Origin: Nitriliruptorales bacterium
GTDB taxonomy: Bacteria > Actinomycetota > Nitriliruptoria > Euzebyales > Egibacteraceae
Reading direction: 5' to 3'
DNA: 20,907 bases
NCBI GenBank assembly: GCA_007126835.1
Contig: SLAO01000084.1
Location: 1-20,907, forward strand
The notes under the pieces were generated by a model. The model made no database searches. It had not been told where the DNA came from and saw only the letters and a program-made list of their open reading frames with translations. Positions 14,979 through 20,907 of the stretch are shown here, one piece after another (positions within the stretch are counted from its first letter, which is position 1; the number at the start of each line of letters is the position of its first letter). The translations under genes and the position numbers were made by a program.

Positions 14979-14984
14979 ACCTTA
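14979..14984 (-). promoter_or_regulatory. Candidate -10 box for a leaderless alaX transcript
   Basis: On the minus strand TAAGGT fits TANNNT and ends 8 nt before the ATG at 14970. The AAGG inside it is too far from the start (about 10 nt) to be an ideal Shine-Dalgarno, so both readings remain possible. Confidence 0.35.
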
Positions 14985-15002
14985 CCGCGCCCGGGGGCGG
15001 TT

Positions 15003-15048
15003 GGCGTGTCGCAGTAGCGCCCGCTGGGGGTGGTGTTTGCGACAAGCC
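15003..15048 (+). repeat. 46-nt structured element, copy R1
   Basis: The plus strand folds as GGC, G/A mismatch, TGTCGCA stem, CGCCC stem, 5-nt loop, GGGTG (one G-T wobble), TGCGACA, GCC. The stem lengths and total length equal those of copy A at 13783-13828, which lies in the opposite orientation. Confidence 0.65.
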
Positions 15049-15065
15049 GGGCGTTGGGGGCGGTT

Positions 15066-15111
15066 GGCGTGTCGCAGTAGCGCCCGCTGGGGGTGGTGTT
15101 TGCGACAAGCC
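15066..15111 (+). repeat. 46-nt structured element, copy R2
   Basis: This copy is identical to R1, 63 bp further on, and faces the GlpA-like operon. The remaining 204 bp to the operon start (15112-15315) show no gene; a 12-bp palindrome, GCCGGC repeated twice (15235-15246), and GGGGCCCC are the only marked structures. Confidence 0.65.
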
Positions 15112-15315
15112 GGCAGCGCGCGGGGCCAAAGCCGCACCACGCCGAATTCGACCTCAAGACGGTCAGCCGAACCGGCAATGCGATCAGCTTCAGGCCGGAT
15201 GGGGCCCCCCGTCCCAGCACCACCGGGCTGAACGGCCGGCGCCGGCATGGCCTGCCAGGGCACACCCTAGGACAGACCCCGGCAGTGGGTGGGGTGGAGT
15301 CGCGAGGAGCGCGTC

Positions 15316-16767
15316 ATGCGCTACGACGTGGCAATTATCGGCGGTGGAGTCGTCGGGTGCGCGATCGCCCGAGAGCTGTCTCGATACCACCTCGACGTGG
15401 TCTTGCTCGAGCGCGACGCCGAAGTCGGCTTCGGCACCAGCAAGGCCAACTCCGGCATCATCCACGCCGGAGCCCACGCCAAAGAATCCACGAGGATGGG
15501 ACCGCTCGAGTGGGCGGGCAATCAGCGGTGGGGACCGCTCGTCGAACAACTCGGTATCGGTTTTCGCCGAGTGGGGGAGCTCGTCGTCGCCGTCGAGCCC
15601 GAGCAGATCCACACCCTCGAGGAATTGCTGGCGCAAGGCCTAGCGCGGGGAGTGCCCGGACTCGAGCTCTGGGAGCCCGAGCGGATCCGCCAGGCCGAGC
15701 CCAACATCAGCGAGGACATCCTCGCTGCGCTGTGGGCCCCCACCGCCGGGGTCATCAACCCCTACGAAGCGACACTGCTCCTGGCCGAATCGGCAGCCCG
15801 GAACGGCGTGGAGGTGCACACCGACCGGGAAGTGCTCGCACTGGACAGCGACGCGGACGCCACCTGGACGGTCAAGACGGCAGCGCAGACCTACACGGCT
15901 CGGTTCGTCGTCAACGCAGCCGGCCTGCGGTCCGACCACATCGCTGAGCTCGCCGGCGTCGGCGACTTCAAGATCAACCCCCGCAAGGGCGAGGAGTACC
16001 TCCTCGACAAGCGCGTCGCCGGGTTGGTCTCGCGGATCATCTTCCCCTGCCCGACGCCCAAGACCAAGGGGATCCTGGTCATCCCCACCGTGGACGGCAC
16101 GATCATGGTCGGGCCCACCGCCGAGGACATCGACTCGAAGGACGACACCGCGACCTCAGAGGAGGGAGCCGACAAGGTCTTCCGCTCCGTCCAGCGGCTC
16201 GTGCCGGGCATCAGCCGCAAGGACGTGATCGCGTCATTCGCGGGCCTCCGGGCCGAACCCACCACCGGCGACTTCATCATCGGTCCGACCGCCCGCAAGG
16301 GTTTCATCAACGCCGCGGGGATAAAGTCCCCTGGCCTGACCTCGTCGCCGGCCATCGCAGCCGAGATCGTCGACGTCCTCGCCGACGAGGGCCTCGGGTT
16401 GCGCCTGCGCGACGACTTCGAGCCCACCCTGCCCCACCCCGCGCGCTTCGCGACGCTGTCGCTGCACCAGAAGATCCAGCTGGCGGCTGCCGACCCGACG
16501 TACGCGCGCCTCGTGTGCCGCTGCGAGCACATCACCGAGGCCGAGGTCACCGACGCGATCCGGCGGGGCTCTCACACCCTCGACGGTGTCAAGTTCCGCA
16601 CCCGAGCGGGCATGGGGCGCTGCCAGGGCGGCTTCTGCACGTGGCGGGTCATGGAGCTGCTGGCGCGAGAGCAGGGCATCCCGGTCACCGAGGTGACCAA
16701 GCGGGGCGGGAACAGCTGGGTCGTGCGCCCGCGCCAGGACCCTGTCTCAGAGGAGGTCGCGTCGTGA
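15316..16767 (+). CDS. GlpA-like FAD-dependent dehydrogenase with C-terminal BFD-type [2Fe-2S] domain
   Basis: This 483-residue protein belongs to the DAO/GlpA family, which oxidises glycerol 3-phosphate or 2-hydroxy acids. The FAD motif is DVAIIGGGVVGCAIARELS (4-22), followed by a conserved GFGTSKANSGIIHAG (38-52) segment. A C-terminal BFD-like domain provides Cys401-x-Cys403 and Cys436-x4-Cys441, which should hold a [2Fe-2S] cluster. The gene order (this protein, an FAD/NAD(P) oxidoreductase, DUF1667) is the one I know from Thermotoga and clostridia, where it is annotated as a glycerol-3-phosphate dehydrogenase complex. GAGGAG at 15304-15309, 6 nt upstream, fixes the ATG at 15316. No glycerol kinase or facilitator gene is in view, so the substrate is not certain. 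Confidence 0.85.
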   Translation: MRYDVAIIGGGVVGCAIARELSRYHLDVVLLERDAEVGFGTSKANSGIIHAGAHAKESTRMGPLEWAGNQRWGPLVEQLGIGFRRVGELVVAVEPEQIHTLEELLAQGLARGVPGLELWEPERIRQAEPNISEDILAALWAPTAGVINPYEATLLLAESAARNGVEVHTDREVLALDSDADATWTVKTAAQTYTARFVVNAAGLRSDHIAELAGVGDFKINPRKGEEYLLDKRVAGLVSRIIFPCPTPKTKGILVIPTVDGTIMVGPTAEDIDSKDDTATSEEGADKVFRSVQRLVPGISRKDVIASFAGLRAEPTTGDFIIGPTARKGFINAAGIKSPGLTSSPAIAAEIVDVLADEGLGLRLRDDFEPTLPHPARFATLSLHQKIQLAAADPTYARLVCRCEHITEAEVTDAIRRGSHTLDGVKFRTRAGMGRCQGGFCTWRVMELLAREQGIPVTEVTKRGGNSWVVRPRQDPVSEEVAS

Positions 16768-18047
16768 CGATGACCACGCAGCCGCGCCACCTCGCGTCCT
16801 ACTATGACGTGCTGGTGGTGGGCGGCGGTCCTGCGGGGCTGGCGGCCGCCCTCGGCGCACGCGAGACCGGTGCTGAGCGCGTGCTCGTCGTCGACCGGGA
16901 GCTCGAGGCGGGCGGGATCTTGCTGCAGTGCATCCACTCCGGGTTCGGGCTGCGCTACTTCCGCGAGGAGATCACCGGGCCCGAGTACGCCGAGCGGTCC
17001 CTGGAGCAGGCGCTCGAATCCCACGTCGACGTGCTGTCGGACGCGTTCGTCTTCGACGTCACCGAAGACCGCACCGTCGCGATCATGTCCCCCACGGTCG
17101 GCGTGGCGACGACCACCGCGGCCAGCGTGGTGCTGGCCATGGGCGCACGGGAGCGCACCCGCGGCGCGATCGCCATCCCCGGCACCCGCCCGGCTGGGGT
17201 CCTGACCGCGGGGCTGGCCCAAAAGCTCGTCAACCTGCACGGGTACCTGCCCGGGCGGCGCGTGGCGATCCTGGGCTCGGGCGACATCGGTTTGATCATG
17301 GCCCGTCGGCTGACCCTCGAAGGCATCGACGTGGTCGGGGTGTTCGAGCTGATGCCCCACGCCAACGGGCTGTCCCGCAACATCGTCCAGTGCCTCGACG
17401 ACTTCGACATCCCCCTGCACCTGTCGACCACCGTGGTCGACATCGTCGGTCACGACCGCGTCGAGAAGGTCACCGTCGCCCCGGTCGACGCGCACCTGAC
17501 CCCGCAGCTCGACCGCTCATGGGACGTGGCCTGCGACACGTTGCTGCTGTCGGTGGGTCTGATCCCCGAGAACGAGCTGTCGCGGCAGCTGGGCGTGCGC
17601 ATGGACCCGCTGACCAACGGGCCAGTCGTCACCAGCGAGATGGAGACGTCGGTGCCCGGCGTGTTCGCCGCCGGCAACGTGGCGCACATCAACGATCTGG
17701 CCGACTGGGTCAGCGAGGAGGCGCTGATCGCTGGCCGCGCCGCCGGCCGACGTGCCACGGGTCAGCGGGTGCCCGCGGACAACATCCGGGTGCTGCCGGG
17801 CCGCAACGTCGCTTCGGTCGTGCCCCACTCGATCTCAACGGATCGGGTCCACACGCTGTACCTGCGGGTCAAGGAGCCGATGCTCGAGGACTCGCTGATC
17901 CGCCTCGGCGACGTCCACGAGCGCAAGGTCCGGGCGCTCGTACCGGCCGAGATGGCTTCGATCAAGGCCGCCCCGCGTCTGCTGGAGGACTTTCACGGCG
18001 ACGCGCTGCGCATCGACGCGGTCCCGGCGCAGGAGGTGACCACATGA
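16764..18047 (+). CDS. FAD/NAD(P)-dependent oxidoreductase, second subunit of the GlpA-like complex
   Basis: The 427-residue protein is a pyridine-nucleotide-disulfide-type flavoprotein without a redox-active CxxC. The FAD loop GGGPAG is at 20-25 and the NAD(P) loop GSGDIG at 171-176. The segment GGILLQCIHSGFGLRYFREEITGPEYAERS, of which only the core is diagnostic, is typical of the partner of GlpA-like proteins. It probably passes electrons between NAD(P) and the first subunit. GTG at 16764 overlaps the preceding stop (GTGA) and lies 7 nt after AGGAGG (16751-16756). An ATG two codons later (16770) is the alternative, with a less favourable spacing of 13 nt. The overlap implies translational coupling. 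Confidence 0.87.
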   Translation: MTMTTQPRHLASYYDVLVVGGGPAGLAAALGARETGAERVLVVDRELEAGGILLQCIHSGFGLRYFREEITGPEYAERSLEQALESHVDVLSDAFVFDVTEDRTVAIMSPTVGVATTTAASVVLAMGARERTRGAIAIPGTRPAGVLTAGLAQKLVNLHGYLPGRRVAILGSGDIGLIMARRLTLEGIDVVGVFELMPHANGLSRNIVQCLDDFDIPLHLSTTVVDIVGHDRVEKVTVAPVDAHLTPQLDRSWDVACDTLLLSVGLIPENELSRQLGVRMDPLTNGPVVTSEMETSVPGVFAAGNVAHINDLADWVSEEALIAGRAAGRRATGQRVPADNIRVLPGRNVASVVPHSISTDRVHTLYLRVKEPMLEDSLIRLGDVHERKVRALVPAEMASIKAAPRLLEDFHGDALRIDAVPAQEVTT

Positions 18048-18484
18048 CCACCGCGCCTGTGGAGACCACGACGTACCTGTGCACCGGATGCCCGCTGGGC
18101 TGCCGGTTGGAGGTCGATGCGGTCGAGGGCGACATCGTCGAGATCCGAGGGTTCGACTGCCGCAAGGGCGAGCGCTACGCCCGGCAGGAGCACCTCGACC
18201 CCCGCCGGCCGGTGTCGACCACCGTGACCATCGAGGCGGGCACGCTGCCGCGGCTACCGGTCCGGACCGCCGAGGCGTTCCCCAAAGACGAGGTCATGCG
18301 TCTGGTCCGGCAGTTGCAGGCGATGCGCGTCGTTGCGCCGGTCGCCAGAGGTCAGGTCGTGCTCGACGACGCGCTCGGGTCGGGCATCGACGTGATCGCC
18401 ACGCGCAGCATGGCCGCCGATCCCGAGGCTGACGCCGGCGACGCCGGCGGGGATCCTCAGCGCGCGCGCAGCAGCGCGGTGTAA
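18044..18484 (+). CDS. DUF1667 protein, Cys-rich third subunit
   Basis: The 146-residue product starts with YLCTGCPLGCRLEV: Cys13, Cys16 and Cys20, with a fourth Cys39 in GFDCRKGERYARQE. This is the conserved DUF1667 pattern and could hold an Fe-S cluster. The ATG overlaps the stop of the preceding gene (ATGA), with AGGAGG (18031-18036) spaced 7 nt. Members usually end near residue 120-125; here an Ala/Asp/Gly-rich tail of about 20 residues follows and overlaps the 3' end of the convergent type III PKS gene by 28 bp. The family is known as an operon partner of GlpA-like dehydrogenases; its molecular role is not established to my knowledge. Confidence 0.87.
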   Translation: MTTAPVETTTYLCTGCPLGCRLEVDAVEGDIVEIRGFDCRKGERYARQEHLDPRRPVSTTVTIEAGTLPRLPVRTAEAFPKDEVMRLVRQLQAMRVVAPVARGQVVLDDALGSGIDVIATRSMAADPEADAGDAGGDPQRARSSAV

Positions 18485-19500
18485 AGGGTCAGCCCAGGGC
18501 CGAAGGCCATCGCCACCACCGGGTCACCCGGCGCCAGCTCGCCTCCCCCCAGCAACCGGTCGAGGATCAGCAGCACGGTGGCCGACGAGCAGTTGCCCCG
18601 CTCGGCCAGCACCGCGCGGCTGTCAGCCACCGCGTCGTCGTCAAGCCCGAGGCGCTCGGCGACCACGTCGACGATGCGCGGGCCGCCGGGGTGGATCGCC
18701 CAGCCGCGCACGTCTTCGGTGGCCAGGCCGTGGCGGGTCAGCAGCTCCGAGACCGTGGCTGCGACGTGCTCGCGCAGGACCACCGGCACGCGCGGTGACA
18801 GTCGCATCCGAAAGCCGAGGTCGGTGACGTCCCAGGCCATCAGGTCCGCGCGGCTCGTGTCGGTGCGCGCGGCCACGTCGACGACCTCGAGGCCGCGGCC
18901 GGCCGAGTCGGGCAGCACGGTCACCGCCGCGGCGGCGTCGGCGAACAGCGCATGCGCCACCATCTGCTCGGGGTCGTCGGAGGGCGGCTGGATGTGCAGG
19001 CTGGTCAGCTCGACCGACAGCAGCGCCACGCGGTGCCCGCGGGCGTTGGCCGCGTCAGCGGCCGTGGCCAGAGCGGGCAGGGCGGCGTAACACCCCATGT
19101 GCCCGACGTGGAGGCGTTGCGCGCCGGGCGCCATGCCCAGGTCGCGGGCCAACAGGACGTCGAGCCCGGGAGTCGCGTACCCCGTGCAGCTGACGACGAT
19201 CAGCGAATCGACGTTGTCGGCCTTTATGCGGGCGTCCCCCAGCGCGCTGGTCAGCGCGGACTTGCCCAGGGGCATCGCCTCGGTCAGAAACCGGCGCATC
19301 CGCTCGCCGGTGGGCCAGTGCGACAGGTCCTCGACGCGCGGATCGGCTACCCCGTGGCGGGTCGTGACCCCGGCGCGTTCCCAAGCGCGACGAGCCACGC
19401 GGCTATCGCCGTAGAACTCGGCGAAGAAGCCGTCCCAGAGCTCGTCCTGGCGCATCGAGGGGGGCAGGGCGAAGCCCGACCCCGACAACGTCGCTGTCAC
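18457..19500 (-). CDS. Type III polyketide synthase (chalcone/stilbene synthase-like)
   Basis: The 347-residue enzyme condenses an acyl-CoA starter with malonyl-CoA units. The catalytic triad of the family is visible: Cys137 in HVGHMGCYAALPA, His270 in WAIHPGGPRI and Asn303 in ERGNCSSATVL; AFGPGLT near the C terminus is the usual glycine-rich loop. The length is standard for bacterial type III PKS. The GTG at 19500 overlaps the stop of the methyltransferase gene (GTGA), and GAGG 5 nt upstream supports it; a GTG two codons earlier is possible. Coupling to a UbiG-like methyltransferase suggests a methylated alkylresorcinol, pyrone or quinone-like product, but starter and chain length cannot be read. 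Its 3' end overlaps the DUF1667 gene. Confidence 0.92.
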   Translation of the reverse strand: MTATLSGSGFALPPSMRQDELWDGFFAEFYGDSRVARRAWERAGVTTRHGVADPRVEDLSHWPTGERMRRFLTEAMPLGKSALTSALGDARIKADNVDSLIVVSCTGYATPGLDVLLARDLGMAPGAQRLHVGHMGCYAALPALATAADAANARGHRVALLSVELTSLHIQPPSDDPEQMVAHALFADAAAAVTVLPDSAGRGLEVVDVAARTDTSRADLMAWDVTDLGFRMRLSPRVPVVLREHVAATVSELLTRHGLATEDVRGWAIHPGGPRIVDVVAERLGLDDDAVADSRAVLAERGNCSSATVLLILDRLLGGGELAPGDPVVAMAFGPGLTLYTALLRAR

Positions 19501-20237
19501 ATCCACCTCGATCGCGGCGTCGGTTTTGACGCGTGTTGCCGAAACCCTATCCCTTGGTAGACGGTCCAAGCACCGTTCGACGGGATCATCCGGACGGGCC
19601 GTCGGCGGTTTACGAGGAACCGCACGTAGTCCAGCGGGTGCACCCGCAGACCCCGGGTGATGACCGTGACGCCGTGACGCGCAAAGGCGGTCCGCAGCCG
19701 ACGAGGCGAGACGAACAGCGCCGGATCGTGGATGCGCGGCGGCGGGCCTCCGGGCAGTCGCTCTTGCACGTAGCCCACCACGACCCGCGACAGGAGGTTG
19801 TCCGCCACCGTGTCGATGATCACGATGCCCCGGGGGCGGCAGATCCGCGCGGTCTCGGCCACGGCCGCGTCGAGGTCGGCCACGTGCTCGAAGATCTCGC
19901 CGGCCACGACGACGTCGGCGACGGCGTCGGGCAGCGGCAGCTGGGTGACGTCGCCGGTGATCGGCGCGACACCCGCGGCGCGCGCTTGGACCAGCGCCGC
20001 CTCGTTGAGGTCCACGCCCACGTGGCGGTACCCGCTGACATGGGGGCCCAGCAGCCCGCCGCCGCAAGCCAGGTCAACCAGGACCGCCTCGTCCCGGCTC
20101 GGTGGGGGGACGAGGTTGGCACGGGAGGCAGCCAGCCAGTGCAGCGCCGCGAACGCGCCGTCGGGGCGCCACCAGTGCGCCGCCAGGTCGTCGTACTGCC
20201 GGGGATCGTTGCGCGCTCGTCGCGGATGGCGGCTCAC
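19497..20237 (-). CDS. UbiG-like class I SAM-dependent methyltransferase
   Basis: The 246-residue protein has the Rossmann-type SAM site: VLVDLACGGGLLG (52-64), the acidic VGVDLNE after strand 2, and the VAGEIFEHV segment. The N-terminal YDDLAAHWWRPDGAFAALH resembles the WW..EGEF..LH start of UbiG, an O-methyltransferase of quinone biosynthesis, so a phenolic substrate is likely. The stop overlaps the start of the type III PKS, so the two are probably translated together and act on one product. The frame is open far upstream, but that stretch consists of tandem repeats and antisense of the SDR gene. GTG at 20237 is the first plausible start, with only a weak Shine-Dalgarno. Confidence 0.85.
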   Translation of the reverse strand: MSRHPRRARNDPRQYDDLAAHWWRPDGAFAALHWLAASRANLVPPPSRDEAVLVDLACGGGLLGPHVSGYRHVGVDLNEAALVQARAAGVAPITGDVTQLPLPDAVADVVVAGEIFEHVADLDAAVAETARICRPRGIVIIDTVADNLLSRVVVGYVQERLPGGPPPRIHDPALFVSPRRLRTAFARHGVTVITRGLRVHPLDYVRFLVNRRRPVRMIPSNGAWTVYQGIGFRQHASKPTPRSRWM

Positions 20238-20296
20238 CAGCGGGGCTTTCGTTTCAGCGGCGCAACGCGCTGCCGGGTCCGGCCCATGCCGCTGTC

Positions 20297-20372
20297 CGCT
20301 CGCCGGCGGGGCTCGCCGATCGCTCGCCGGCGGGGGTCGCCCATCGCTTCGCGGCGGGGCTCGCCGATCGCT
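20297..20372. repeat. 24-bp tandem repeats between the SDR and methyltransferase genes
   Basis: Three copies of a 24-bp unit (20297-20320, 20321-20344, 20345-20368) plus four bases of a fourth run up to 2 bp before the SDR stop codon. The copies differ at a few bases. Each starts CGCT and ends GAT or CAT, with a GC-rich core. They lie in the leader of the methyltransferase gene and could form a multi-hairpin terminator or attenuator. Confidence 0.85.
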
Positions 20373-20374
20373 CC

Positions 20375-20907
20375 TCAGGCATCGAGCGGGTTGCGGCCGA
20401 GCGTGGCGCCGTTGAGGTCGGTGACAGCGCCCCAGGCGTCGGCGAGCTGCTCGACCGAGGGGATCTCGCTGAACTCCGCGCCCGCGCTCTGCATGAGCGC
20501 CACGCGGGCGTAGTTGCCTCCCCATGCCAGGATGACGGTGCCGGTCTCGGTGCACTCGTCGGTCGACAGGTACACCACCGCGGGCGAGACCCACGCCGGG
20601 TCCATGCGCGTCTGCGCGTCGGCGTCGAACACGTCCTCGGTCAACCGGGTCGTGGCCAGCGGGGCGACCGCGTTGACGGTGATGTTGTACTTCGCGCCCT
20701 CGATGGCCAGCGTGTTGAGCAGCCCCACGAGCCCGAGCTTGGCCGCGCTGTAGTTGGCCTGCCCGAAGTTGCCGAACAGCCCCGACGTCGAAGTGGTCAG
20801 GATCACTCGGCCGTGCGCCTGCTCGCGGAAGTGGGTCCACGCCGCCTTGGTCACGTGATACGCGCCGTAGAGATGAACTTTGACCACGGTATCCCACTGA
20901 TCGAAGC
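20375..20907 (-). CDS. Short-chain dehydrogenase/reductase, MFE-2-like (5' end outside the window)
   Basis: About 177 C-terminal residues are visible; the N-terminal TGxxxGxG cofactor loop lies beyond the window edge, and the frame remains open to 20905. The catalytic pattern is clear: Ser in TTSTSGLFG, then Tyr and Lys in NYSAAK. GNFGQANYSAAKLGLVGL, AIEGAKYNITVNAVAP and the ending around WVSPAVVYLSTDEC resemble the (3R)-hydroxyacyl-CoA dehydrogenase unit of peroxisomal multifunctional enzyme type 2 and its actinobacterial relatives, which work in fatty-acid or steroid side-chain oxidation. It precedes the methyltransferase by 137 bp on the same strand, separated by 24-bp tandem repeats. A link to the polyketide pathway is possible but not shown. 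Confidence 0.88.
   Translation of the reverse strand, partial: FDQWDTVVKVHLYGAYHVTKAAWTHFREQAHGRVILTTSTSGLFGNFGQANYSAAKLGLVGLLNTLAIEGAKYNITVNAVAPLATTRLTEDVFDADAQTRMDPAWVSPAVVYLSTDECTETGTVILAWGGNYARVALMQSAGAEFSEIPSVEQLADAWGAVTDLNGATLGRNPLDA

Larger units (their letters stand above)
14993..15113. repeat. Two perfect 58-bp direct repeats (63-bp period)
   Basis: Positions 14993-15050 and 15056-15113 are identical and separated by GCGTT. Each copy contains the full 46-nt hairpin element. Perfect identity in a noncoding region points to a recent tandem duplication or to selection on copy number. Confidence 0.95.

Noticed and set aside
14993..15113. CRISPR array
   Set aside because: There are only two repeats, of 58 bp with a 5-bp spacer, and no cas genes; size and spacing do not fit.
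14971..15129. N-terminal extension of AlaX through the repeat region to 15129
   Set aside because: The frame is open, but the extra peptide is only the 63-bp repeat read twice (Pro/Ala/Gln rich), while the conserved AlaX fold starts just after the ATG at 14970.
20238..20897. Upstream extension of the methyltransferase frame
   Set aside because: It runs through tandem repeats and over the SDR gene in another frame; the fold begins after 20237.

Overview
The window is about 20.9 kb of very GC-rich, gene-dense bacterial chromosome. It most resembles an actinobacterium. The evidence is GTG/TTG starts, several starts that look leaderless (a TANNNT box 6-9 nt before the start codon), a nickel superoxide dismutase with its dedicated protease, an actinobacterial-type inositol-1-phosphate synthase, and the gene order ino1 - padR - DUF5318 - class A PBP, which I recall from mycobacteria (Rv0046c to Rv0050). 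A MutT4-like Nudix gene near cca is also reminiscent of Rv3907c/Rv3908. The exact genus cannot be read from the sequence; a deep-branching actinobacterium is my guess.

Layout. 1-3206: Nudix hydrolase (-), then a lone PilT-type ATPase (+) and CCA tRNA nucleotidyltransferase (+). 3379-7341: a receiver-GAF-EAL regulator (-) and 4-alpha-glucanotransferase MalQ (-). 7372-8287: divergent sodN (-) and sodX (+), a complete nickel superoxide dismutase production unit. 8318-13159: ino1 (-) and padR (-), probably one operon, divergent from a DUF5318 zinc-ribbon-like gene (+) and a bifunctional penicillin-binding protein (+). 13253-13744: GNAT acetyltransferase (+). 13745-14229: a hairpin-rich stretch without a recognisable gene. 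14230-14970: AlaX-type editing protein (-). 14971-15315: intergenic region with two perfect 58-bp direct repeats. 15316-18484: a tightly overlapping three-gene operon (GlpA-like FAD protein with a BFD-type [2Fe-2S] domain, NAD(P)/FAD oxidoreductase, DUF1667). 18457-20907: on the other strand, an SDR gene (cut by the window end), a UbiG-like methyltransferase and a type III polyketide synthase. The last two overlap by a GTGA, and the synthase overlaps the DUF1667 gene tail to tail.

The most interesting unexplained signal is a 46-nt hairpin element present three times (13783-13828 on the minus strand; 15003-15048 and 15066-15111 on the plus strand). The first copy differs in sequence from the other two but keeps the same length and fold, with compensatory changes in the stems. 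The copies lie in opposite orientation on either side of alaX. Next to the first copy is a perfect 17-bp inverted repeat with a four-base loop. Other points worth a second look are a nickel hook with Met where the family has Pro, the glycerol-3-phosphate-dehydrogenase-like operon without a visible kinase, and the type III PKS/methyltransferase pair of unknown product.
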